Shown here: piece by piece, positions 1-5,909 of the stretch | Layout: each line of letters opens with the position of its first letter | Numbering within the stretch: the stretch's first letter is position 1 | NCBI GenBank assembly: GCA_964640055.1 | Contig: CAZXFH010000094.1 | Coordinates: 1-6,420, forward strand | Length of the DNA stretch: 6,420 bases | Source of the DNA: CAZXFH01 sp964640055 | GTDB taxonomy: Bacteria; Fidelibacterota; UBA2242; JAFGTP01 | Direction of reading: 5' to 3' | Program-made: the position numbers and the translations under genes | The notes under the pieces: generated by a model | What the model saw: the letters and a program-made list of their open reading frames with translations, nothing else | What the model was told of the DNA's origin: nothing | Database searches by the model: none

Positions 1-455
1 CTATAAGCCAAGGATTCCAGATGACCGTGGTGAATTAGATTTAACAGACCGGTTTCCAGGTAGTCATCTAAGATGTGACCCAAGGCAATGGCATCGAAAT
101 TATACTGATCACTATAAAGGCAAAACTGCTTACGGCGTTCTTTAGCACAGACATAACAATTGAAATTCGCTCCGGATTTCAGCTCTCCTTTTACTATGGT
201 GAGGGGTATGTGCCAGTTCTTCAGGTAATTGGTCAATAGTGTTTGATGGGCGGCAGGTAATGATACTTTCGGAAGGTCCACATGCACTGCTTCCAAGTTC
301 AATTCATAATCTACTGAATTTCGATAATCATACAGGAGTTTAGTTAGCACCAAACTGTCAATCCCACCGGAAACCGCGATCAGGATCTTTTGCCGGGCGT
401 TGATTAGTTTTTGCTGGTGGATAGTTGTACTGAAAACCGATTTTACTGAGGCCAT
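1..455 (-). CDS. TtcA-like PP-loop ATPase, probable tRNA 2-thiolation enzyme (C-terminus off the left edge)
   Basis: About 151 residues are visible, starting at ATG 455-453. Seen: a PP-loop SGGIDS at residues 29-34, a CYVC (CxxC) pair at 100-103 followed by KERR, and GHILDD at 126-131 followed by a conserved Asn-rich stretch. This order (PP-loop, CxxC plus basic residues, ALGHxxDD) is that of TtcA, the iron-sulfur enzyme that adenylates and thiolates cytidine 32 of certain tRNAs in the cytoplasm. There is no N-terminal zinc finger as in the Ncs6/TtuA branch, and TilS lacks the CxxC pair. The ATG lies 10 bases after the ychF stop, with GGATGAG upstream as a weak ribosome site; an in-frame TAG just upstream rules out a longer protein. 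It is probably co-transcribed with ychF. The exact substrate within the TtcA/TilS superfamily is inferred, because the C-terminal third is missing from view. Confidence 0.8.
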   Translation of the reverse strand, partial: MASVKSVFSTTIHQQKLINARQKILIAVSGGIDSLVLTKLLYDYRNSVDYELNLEAVHVDLPKVSLPAAHQTLLTNYLKNWHIPLTIVKGELKSGANFNCYVCAKERRKQFCLYSDQYNFDAIALGHILDDYLETGLLNLIHHGHLESLAY

Positions 456-465
456 AACCGAGTAC

Positions 466-1569
466 TCATCCGGCGGCTAGTTTGAAGGTGATCACATCGC
501 CATCCCGTAGGATGTAGGATTTACCCTCTACATGCACATGTCCCTGGGCGCGCAGGGTTTGCTCGGAGCGGGCTTTGGCTACGTCCGGCCAGTGACGAAC
601 TTCCGCTTTGATAAATCGCTCACTAAAGCTGGAGTGGATCACTCCTGCAGCTTGTTGCGCCGGAGTGTTTTTTTTCACGGTCCAGGCCTGACAAATATTG
701 GATTCCATACTGAAGAAAGTGATTAAATTCAGCAAGGTATAGCCTGCTGAGACCAATTTATTTAAACCGATCTCTGCAACGCCCAGTTCGCGCATGAATT
801 CCTTTTTCTCATCAGGATCCAGCTGGGCCAGTTCTAGCTCCAGATTGGCGGAGAGGGTCATAAAATAATTGCCGGTGCGGACGGCAAACTCTCCGAAATT
901 TCGGACAAGCTCGGATTTTTCTATGGCGGTGGCGTCATCCTCTGAGATATTGCCCAGGATCAGGACCGGCTTACGGGAAAGCAAACCTAATTCTTTGATA
1001 AAATTTTCCGCTTCCGGATGGGCATGGTAGGTTTTGGCCGATTGGCCTTTGGCCAGTAATGTTTGTAATTCGGTTAGAATTTGCAGTTGTTTTTCGGCTT
1101 TTTGGTTGCCGCTCTTGGTCTGCTTGCTGATTTTTTGGATGCGGTTTTCGACGATTTCCAGGTCTTTTTTTATGATCTCCTGATCGACGATCTCAAAATC
1201 CCGCTGGGGATCCAGCCGGGCATCGATATGGGCGACATTGGGATCTTCAAAACAGCGAATCAGATGAATAATAGCGTCGACGGATTGGATCTGACTGAGG
1301 AATTGATTTCCCAGACCCTCGCCCTGTGAGGCACCTTCCACCAATCCGGCAAGATCGACAAACTGGAGCGTGGTGGGAATTACTTTCTGAGGCTGATAGA
1401 TTTTGGCCAGAAGATCGAGCCGTTCGTCCGGAACCGGGACCACTCCGGTGTGGGGATCAATGGTACAAAACGGATAATTCTCCATCGGGACCTCAGTTTC
1501 AGTCAAAGCACTGAAGAGGGTTGATTTACCCACATTCGGTAAGCCCACTATACCACATTTGAAGCCCAT
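466..1569 (-). CDS. ychF: Redox- and ribosome-associated P-loop ATPase YchF (Ola1 family)
   Basis: A 367-residue protein, the usual length for YchF. It has the Walker A/G1 motif GLPNVGKS at residues 9-16, G3 DLAG at 72-75, and NISE at 207-210 in place of the NKxD of true GTPases; that NxxE form is the known reason YchF/Ola1 prefers ATP over GTP. SA at 240-241 is the G5 loop. A charged helical segment follows at about 129-180 (the family's coiled-coil insertion), and a TGS domain fills about 282-365 (AAGVIHSSF through EGKSYILRDGDVI). Family knowledge: a cytoplasmic ATPase that binds ribosomes and is linked to stress and redox control. An open frame begins at TTG 1575, but I choose ATG 1569 because it gives the family's typical N-terminus MGFKCGIVG and has AAGGA 9 bases upstream. 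It is followed after 10 bases by the TtcA-like gene. Intact, with no odd residues seen. Confidence 0.97.
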   Translation of the reverse strand: MGFKCGIVGLPNVGKSTLFSALTETEVPMENYPFCTIDPHTGVVPVPDERLDLLAKIYQPQKVIPTTLQFVDLAGLVEGASQGEGLGNQFLSQIQSVDAIIHLIRCFEDPNVAHIDARLDPQRDFEIVDQEIIKKDLEIVENRIQKISKQTKSGNQKAEKQLQILTELQTLLAKGQSAKTYHAHPEAENFIKELGLLSRKPVLILGNISEDDATAIEKSELVRNFGEFAVRTGNYFMTLSANLELELAQLDPDEKKEFMRELGVAEIGLNKLVSAGYTLLNLITFFSMESNICQAWTVKKNTPAQQAAGVIHSSFSERFIKAEVRHWPDVAKARSEQTLRAQGHVHVEGKSYILRDGDVITFKLAAG

Positions 1570-1578
1570 GATCAATAA

Positions 1579-1583
1579 TCCTT
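1579..1583 (-). promoter_or_regulatory. Ribosome binding site that decides the ychF start
   Basis: AAGGA on the minus strand, 9 bases before ATG 1569 but only 3 bases before the upstream TTG at 1575. The spacing supports the ATG. Confidence 0.6.
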
Positions 1584-1843
1584 ATTTTTATGTGTTCACA
1601 TCACATTAGGAAAAATAGAGCTTAATGCGGCGATTATCTACCAAAAAATGGTCTGTTATCCATATTTCTGAAAAACACCGGGGACAAATTAAAATGGTTG
1701 TTGGTACCAGCATGGGGGTCAGAAGAATCCATTTATCTGGTGTTAAACCAGCGTAAGTGCCTGGTTTTTATACTTGCTCCTGCCAGATATATTGGCTAAA
1801 TTCTCTGCGCTTGAGAGCAACAGCGCTCAGGTGTTTTGATAAG
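1584..1843. other. Intergenic stretch between divergent ychF and tRNA-Asp
   Basis: No convincing gene on either strand. It must hold the promoters of ychF (leftward) and tRNA-Asp (rightward), but I cannot place either with confidence. TATACT at 1769-1774 and TATATT at 1788-1793 resemble -10 boxes for the tRNA but lack a good -35 at 16-18 bases. Small inverted repeats are present: CTGGT/ACCAG at 1737-1751, and a better one at 1810-1831 listed separately. Confidence 0.5.
1810..1831. repeat. Imperfect hairpin just upstream of tRNA-Asp
   Basis: Arms 1810-1818 and 1823-1831 around the loop AACA. Pairs include C1818-G1823, G1817-C1824, G1815-C1826, A1814-T1827, G1813-C1828, T1812-A1829 and C1810-G1831, with one A-G mismatch (1816/1825) and one T-G wobble. 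It ends 12 bases before the mature tRNA. It could be part of the precursor leader or an operator; function unknown. Confidence 0.4.
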
Positions 1844-1917
1844 GGAGGCGTAGTTCAATTGGATAGAGCACTGGCCTGTCACGCCAGTTGTTGCCGGTTC
1901 GAGCCCGGTCGTCTCCG
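1844..1917 (+). tRNA. tRNA-Asp (anticodon GUC)
   Basis: A 74-base cloverleaf without an encoded CCA (GCAA follows). Acceptor arm GGAGGCG (1844-1850) pairs with CGTCTCC (1910-1916), and the discriminator is G1917. The D arm has GTTC...GAGC. Anticodon stem CTGGC/GCCAG (1871-1875/1883-1887) encloses the loop CTGTCAC with anticodon GTC at 1878-1880. The T arm is GCCGG-TTCGAGC-CCGGT. GUC reads both aspartate codons, GAC and GAU, and the G discriminator matches the known identity element of tRNA-Asp. CCA must be added after transcription. It is a single tRNA with no others nearby. Confidence 0.97.
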
Positions 1918-1941
1918 CAAATTGCTGAAAAAACTAAAAAA

Positions 1942-1978
1942 ACCGGGAAATATCTTTTATTGGAGAGGTTTTTCCGGT
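1942..1978 (+). terminator. Possible terminator hairpin after tRNA-Asp
   Basis: ACCGGGAAA (1942-1950) can pair with TTTTTCCGGT (its last nine bases, 1970-1978) with one G-T wobble, and the apical part can form a second short stem (1953-1957 with 1962-1966). The base following is GTTATTAATG, a poor T-tract, so termination may be weak. It lies 25 bases after the tRNA and about 63 before the methyltransferase gene, so read-through into that gene is possible. Confidence 0.4.
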
Positions 1979-2041
1979 GTTATTAATGCAAGCCGCGGTT
2001 TAAATTATCAGGCCGGATGTTGTTGATAAATTGGCAGGGAA

Positions 2042-3040
2042 ATGAGTCTGAAAAGACAAAAATTGGTGAAGCTCAGGGGCAATCGGTTTTATAAAGGCGA
2101 CTGTATCAGCGGTTGCCTGGCGCATATCCCGGACAATAGTATTGATCTGATTATCACTGATCCCCCTTATGGAATCGAAGGGGATCAATTGCACCGCCAT
2201 TATTATCGGGATGAACGCTACGTGGTTGACGGTTATATTGAGGTTCCCAGGGAGCGGTATAATCAATTCAGTCACCAGTGGATCAAACAGGCAGAACGGA
2301 TCTTAAAGCCGAATGGTCAGATATATATTATTTCCGGTTACACCAATCTGTATCATATCCTGGATGCCCTGCAAGCCACCCGGTTGCAGGAGATCAACCA
2401 TCTGATCTGGAAATATAATTTCGGTGTTTTTACGAAAACCAAGTATGTTTCTTCCCATTACCACATTTTATATTATGCCAAACCCGGACCGGGCAAACGC
2501 ACTTTTAATCTGGAATGCCGCTATGGGCTACAGGAGAAGGATTCCGCCGGCGGTTCGCGCAACTATCAGGACCGCGAAGATGTCTGGATCATCAACCGGG
2601 AATACAAGCCGGGGCGGTTTAAAAACAAGAATGAACTGCCCTTCCAACTCCTTATCAAGATGATCCAGTACAGCAGTAACCGGGATGAGCTGGTCTGCGA
2701 TCTGTTTATGGGCGGTGGTTCAACAGCCAAGGTCGCAATCGGATTAGAACGGCGGTTTGTGGGATTTGAGCGCTCAGAAACTGTTTTTGAGCACGGGATC
2801 CGGAGTATCCGGCAAGTCAAGCCCGGTTTTCTGCGGGATGCGTTACCCCATCCCCGCAAAAGTCGCCTGGCCAACCAGGGTAAAAAATGGCAGCCGGATG
2901 AGATTGAGACTTTATGGCAGCGATATCGGCAGCTGCAGAAAGAATTGCAGCTGAAAAAGGAGATCATAGCGCAGCTCTCCCGGGAATTCGGTCGCGGGCA
3001 CTGGGCGATCAAGAGGATTTTAGGGCGTCAATCAGAGTAA
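2042..3040 (+). CDS. Beta-class DNA methyltransferase (probably N6-adenine) with C-terminal HTH-like tail
   Basis: 332 residues. The catalytic motif IV DPPYG is at 40-44, and the SAM-binding motif I region DLFMGGGST is at 220-228. The order IV before I is that of beta-class enzymes (Pfam N6_N4_Mtase; DpnA, CcrM and others). DPPY rather than SPPY favours N6-adenine over N4-cytosine methylation; the target sequence cannot be read from the protein. Residues 265-280 (LRDALPHPRKSRLANQ) form a basic linker. Residues 283-332 (WQPDEIETLWQRYRQL then QLSREFGRGHWAIKRIL) look like a SANT- or GcrA-like helix-turn-helix, an inference. ATG 2042 is the only upstream start after the in-frame TAA at 2027. AGGGA lies only 1 base before it, too near for a good ribosome site, so GTG 2066 is an alternative. 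No endonuclease gene is adjacent: tRNA-Asp lies upstream and a decayed unrelated gene on the opposite strand downstream. Confidence 0.9.
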   Translation: MSLKRQKLVKLRGNRFYKGDCISGCLAHIPDNSIDLIITDPPYGIEGDQLHRHYYRDERYVVDGYIEVPRERYNQFSHQWIKQAERILKPNGQIYIISGYTNLYHILDALQATRLQEINHLIWKYNFGVFTKTKYVSSHYHILYYAKPGPGKRTFNLECRYGLQEKDSAGGSRNYQDREDVWIINREYKPGRFKNKNELPFQLLIKMIQYSSNRDELVCDLFMGGGSTAKVAIGLERRFVGFERSETVFEHGIRSIRQVKPGFLRDALPHPRKSRLANQGKKWQPDEIETLWQRYRQLQKELQLKKEIIAQLSREFGRGHWAIKRILGRQSE

Positions 3041-3156
3041 CCGGCTGCTCCTTCTACATGGGGGAACCCTGTTTTAAAAACTATGGCTTAATTCGATCTG
3101 CTAAAGATATAAAAATGTTAACCTACCTGTTTTTGTTGTCGGATTTATCATTTTAA
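3041..3156. other. Intergenic gap after the methyltransferase gene
   Basis: No gene and no convincing terminator seen. A three-base-pair GGG-GAA-CCC hairpin followed by TGTTTT at about 3062-3075 is too small to call. The AT content rises sharply within this stretch. Confidence 0.4.
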
Positions 3157-3749
3157 TCAAAAGAATTCCCCGATGCTTACGCCGGGTAGTTCATTATTAT
3201 AAGATAACTCTTCTGTGGTTTTATATCGGATTTTATGATCGACCGCCGACCAGGTATGTTGAGCAATTGTCTGAATTTGAATTTCAAAAATAATATCTTC
3301 GAATTCTTGTAAATTATTTGAATGGACTATATTTTTTGGTAGGGATATTTTATAGTGTAGTGAAGAATAACCAAATTGATCTGGGACTTTGTTTTAGTAT
3401 TCATACTCCGGATTTTTATAGTGGAGATCAAAATTGTTCTCGATTAAATTGGCCAACTTGTAAGCCTCTTCATAATAATAGGTCACAAATCTAACACCGA
3501 GTAAATCTGCTAGTGTGTTTTCCGGTTGATATTCTATAGGCTTTATAAAGAAAACTGGGGAGCGATTAAATCCAGATTGAAACTTGAAGGCAATTGATAT
3601 AGTGATCCATGAGAAATTTGTTGGATAGAGGCTTTAACCGGGATCCAAAGTCCTCGGATTTAGGAAATTTATTTTTGTAGTCCGAAATAAGATCGGAAAT
3701 TTTCATCATTAACTCACAATTGCTGATATTTTGCTTGTCTCTGCTCCAT
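3157..3749 (-). pseudogene. Decayed RelA/SpoT-domain small alarmone synthetase
   Basis: The minus-strand frame running from 3636 to the TGA at 3159-3157 reads ENTLADLLGVRFVTYYYEEAY, then QFGYSSLHYKISLP, then IIFEIQIQTIAQHTWSAVDHKIRYK. These match the RelA/SpoT (p)ppGpp synthetase core: DLxGVR, GYxSLH, ExQIxTxxQHxWAxxEHxxxYK as in YwaC/RelP-type enzymes. The reading is broken: TAA at 3396-3394 splits the core in frame. The N-terminal part lies in two other frames: MEQRQAKYQQL from ATG 3749, then ELMMKISDLISDYKNKF from about 3715, open until TAA at 3568-3566. The crossings fall near 3717 and between 3566 and 3636. The protein also stops soon after the HKIRYK motif, so the usual C-terminal helices are lost, and the EIQIRT arginine is glutamine. 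An intact enzyme would transfer pyrophosphate from ATP to GDP or GTP. I infer it is nonfunctional, barring clustered sequencing errors. The N-terminal assignment is less sure than the core. Confidence 0.8.
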
Positions 3750-3763
3750 AACCCAGTATTCCC

Positions 3764-3797
3764 TTTCTCGTTCTCCATTCTCATTGGGAACGAGGAG
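3764..3797. repeat. Imperfect inverted repeat upstream of the alarmone synthetase remnant
   Basis: CTCGTTC-T-CC (3767-3776) pairs with GGGAACGAG (3786-3794) around a 9-base loop, with one bulged T; two wobbles and an A-T can extend the stem to 3764/3797. The TTGGGAACGAG arm resembles fragments of dispersed palindromic repeats in other bacteria, from memory only. Only one copy is present here, so its repeat status is unproven. Confidence 0.4.
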
Positions 3798-3844
3798 TGC
3801 TCAGAGGAGGAAGGAATTTATATTAGGTACTTATTAAATTACTT

Positions 3845-5095
3845 CTAAAAACTATAAGTGACTTTCGTATAGACCATGTCATTTTCATTGTACTGACCAA
3901 AGCGGCCTTTATCCCCCAGAAAAAAATTGGCTCCGAACATTAATTCGAAGGCATCATCCAGCTCATAATAGACTTTAGGACGGATTAAGGCATCGGAATT
4001 ATTTAAGCCCACATAGGAGAACAGTTCCACAGTTAACTTTTGTCGCAAAAAATCATCTCTGGCCAGAAAGGTCATAGTATTTTTGAATTCATCATCAGTA
4101 AGCGCTTCCTCATAATCCAAAATAATCTCCTGAATGAATTGAGTGCTGAGATCAACACCACCGAGCGAAAAATCTGTCCCTACCAGATAATGGAGATAAT
4201 CTTTTTCGACTACTCCTTCAGCTACCTTCGGATCCAGTGAATTAAAATATTTTCCACTATAAAATGCACCTTCGCCTCTGACTACAAAAGAGCCGATAGT
4301 TGTACTGAAGCTGCCTCCGGCCAGGCTCAATCTGTGGTGCTGCGGATAAATAGTAATGGATTCGGGCTGATGAGTCTCTGGATCGATACTTTTCTGAACA
4401 TGCATCGTCGGATCATCATCCCACATATATCCGGCCATAATTTCATAATCAATTAGTGAACTCATCGTTGAAAATTTGGCAAAGACTTCGCTGTTTTCGA
4501 GATTATCTTCGACTTCCAGTCTGGATCTGTCGATTGTTGGATTAATAGGATAGGCAGAGAAATCTCTTTCCGGGAACCAGATAGAGTTTTCTGCAGGAAA
4601 CCTCGTCGGAGTAAATGTGGGCACCCAGACAAATTCAAAAGATTTATTACCAAAATAGTAGTTAGCTTTGAGGGAGGTGATTCCCATTCGAATTTCACTG
4701 AAATCCCTGAGTAAAAATTCTTCCATATTCTTGGGAGAAATCACATCGGTAATAAATACTCCGTCAGCATGACCCCATATGATCTGCTGTTTACCTATAC
4801 GAATATCCATAGCCCGAAAATAGATGTCCAGATAGGCTTCCCTTAAATTGAAATCCAGCTCCTTATCAGGGTATTGATAAATATAGGGATTGACCAGAAA
4901 TGAAACATTATCCCGGGAATGTTCGATATCTAATTCAAAAGTATTTTGAATAATCGAATAATCATTATTCCCAGCAGTTAACAGGCCTATATAATTCCTG
5001 GTATAACCATTGAATTGAATATCCCGGGCCCCAAGCACGACAAAAAAGATCAATATAAAAGTTATAAACACCTTATTTTTAAACGTCCTATACAT
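3845..5095 (-). CDS. DUF1302-like outer-membrane beta-barrel protein
   Basis: 416 residues with a signal peptide: basic start MYRTFKNK, hydrophobic 9-21, likely cleavage after LGA (23). The mature part has alternating polar and aromatic residues typical of beta strands and ends in VTYSF; the terminal Phe fits recognition by the Bam complex. Residues 84-121 (LREAYLDIYF, RIGKQQIIWGHADG, DVISP) and about 143-166 (ANYYFG, FEFVWVPTFTPTRFP) match the DUF1302 pattern of barrels found beside RND/MMPL exporters. The likely role is an outer-membrane channel or export partner; the substrate is unknown. Its ATG overlaps the stop of the LolA-like gene (TAATG), with AAGGGGG 5 bases upstream, so the two are translationally coupled. 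It is the last gene of the set; beyond it lies the alarmone synthetase remnant. No clear terminator follows. Confidence 0.8.
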   Translation of the reverse strand: MYRTFKNKVFITFILIFFVVLGARDIQFNGYTRNYIGLLTAGNNDYSIIQNTFELDIEHSRDNVSFLVNPYIYQYPDKELDFNLREAYLDIYFRAMDIRIGKQQIIWGHADGVFITDVISPKNMEEFLLRDFSEIRMGITSLKANYYFGNKSFEFVWVPTFTPTRFPAENSIWFPERDFSAYPINPTIDRSRLEVEDNLENSEVFAKFSTMSSLIDYEIMAGYMWDDDPTMHVQKSIDPETHQPESITIYPQHHRLSLAGGSFSTTIGSFVVRGEGAFYSGKYFNSLDPKVAEGVVEKDYLHYLVGTDFSLGGVDLSTQFIQEIILDYEEALTDDEFKNTMTFLARDDFLRQKLTVELFSYVGLNNSDALIRPKVYYELDDAFELMFGANFFLGDKGRFGQYNENDMVYTKVTYSF

Positions 5096-5107
5096 TATAA
5101 CCCCCTT
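5093..5107 (-). promoter_or_regulatory. Coupled stop-start (TAATG) with ribosome binding site
   Basis: On the minus strand AAGGGGG (5107-5101) precedes TTATAATG. The TAA of the LolA-like gene (5097-5095) shares its last A with the ATG of the barrel gene (5095-5093). This fixes both ends and implies translational coupling. Confidence 0.8.
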
Positions 5108-5874
5108 TTCATCATTCTTTCTGTGAATCTTCTATCGGGAATCCCGGTCTCCAGCTCTACATTCTCTAGCTTCATATCGGTCCGATGATCTTTTTGGACA
5201 TTTTGCATAATGCTGTGAGTAATTATCCAGTAATCTTTGATCTTTTCATAATCTTTTACTGTCAGAGTTTTGAGGTGCTCTCCGCTTTCATCATAGAATA
5301 CTTTCTTTAGGCCGATCCATTTATCCTTAATTACCCAGGAGACAGTTCGTGAATACATATAATCTTCTTCCTTGGAAATGCTTTCTACAACATAGCACTC
5401 TTCACCTTCACATTCTTCCTCTCGTAATAACTTATGCTTATCTTCCAGAGGGTGCCGGTCACCAAGATCATCATAGGTAAAATCTGAGCCCATAAAATAA
5501 TCGCTTTTGCTATCACTGGAGATTCTCTTTGTTTTTTTGAGTGCAGGAAGATATATCCATTGATCGTCATCTTTATCTTGTTCATCATAGCTCCAATTCA
5601 TAAATGAAGTATTGCGAACATCAGCAGGTGCGATAAAATACATTATTTTCTTTTCCACATCTCCGAAATCTTTTGAGAATTGCTTTATTTCACGAACTCG
5701 GGTATTACCACGGGAATTGATCAAAGTCATCGTCAGATCAGCAGTTTGATCTTCTCCGGTTGGCCGATTATAAACATTTTGCATGATCTCCAGACCGCTT
5801 AAATTATTTTGAGCCCATAATACCATGCCCAAAATCAAACTTAAAAATATAATTAGATACTTTTTAGAAGTCAT
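5095..5874 (-). CDS. LolA-like periplasmic 'outer membrane lipoprotein-sorting' protein
   Basis: 259 residues with a clear signal peptide (MTSKKYLIIF..., likely cut after LWA at 21), hence periplasmic. Seen: a repeat-rich beta pattern; WIYLPALKKTKRIS at 106-119 and FMGSDFTYDDL at 127-137, the two signatures of the PF17131 LolA-like family; a CEGEEC pair at 155/160 that could form a disulfide; and FTERMMKRG at the end. Family knowledge: the LolA fold binds acyl chains. Members of this family sit beside RND/MMPL exporters and DUF1302-like barrels and are thought to carry a hydrophobic cargo across the periplasm, despite the lipoprotein-sorting name. It is unlikely to be the housekeeping LolA. 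The start is well supported by AGGAGG 6 bases before ATG 5874. It lies 35 bases after the permease gene and overlaps the barrel gene by one base. Cargo unknown. Confidence 0.88.
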   Translation of the reverse strand: MTSKKYLIIFLSLILGMVLWAQNNLSGLEIMQNVYNRPTGEDQTADLTMTLINSRGNTRVREIKQFSKDFGDVEKKIMYFIAPADVRNTSFMNWSYDEQDKDDDQWIYLPALKKTKRISSDSKSDYFMGSDFTYDDLGDRHPLEDKHKLLREEECEGEECYVVESISKEEDYMYSRTVSWVIKDKWIGLKKVFYDESGEHLKTLTVKDYEKIKDYWIITHSIMQNVQKDHRTDMKLENVELETGIPDRRFTERMMKRGL

Positions 5875-5879
5875 GCTGA

Positions 5880-5886
5880 ACCTCCT
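5880..5886 (-). promoter_or_regulatory. Strong ribosome binding site of the LolA-like gene
   Basis: AAGGAGGT lies on the minus strand with 5-6 bases before ATG 5874, close to a perfect anti-16S match and the strongest in the window. TATAAT at 5905-5900 resembles a -10 box between permease and LolA-like genes, but the best -35 (TTACAG, 5930-5925) is poor and 19 bases away, so an internal promoter is doubtful. Confidence 0.75.
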
Positions 5887-5909
5887 TTTTTAATTTAAGA
5901 TTATAATAT

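Noticed and set aside
1570..1575. TTG 1575 as the start of ychF
   Set aside because: It is only 3 bases from AAGGA and adds two residues absent from the family; ATG 1569 gives the standard MGFKCGIVG start.
1811..1840. Promoter TTGAGA / TTTGAT (18-base gap) for tRNA-Asp
   Set aside because: Transcription would begin inside the mature tRNA, which starts at 1844.
1757..2026. An 89-residue plus-strand open frame over tRNA-Asp
   Set aside because: It is a chance frame across a tRNA and its hairpin, with no ribosome site and no recognisable domain.
2566..3012. A 148-residue minus-strand open frame opposite the methyltransferase
   Set aside because: It is Ser/Arg/Cys-rich, typical of an antisense shadow; the plus strand carries clear catalytic motifs.
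3566..3784. A separate 72-residue small protein on the minus strand
   Set aside because: Its middle is better explained as one frame of the broken alarmone synthetase, and its end runs into a frame that does not match the family.
3795..3820. Plus-strand ribosome-site-like run GAGGAGGAAGGA at about 3805-3816
   Set aside because: No start codon and no open frame follow at a usable distance.
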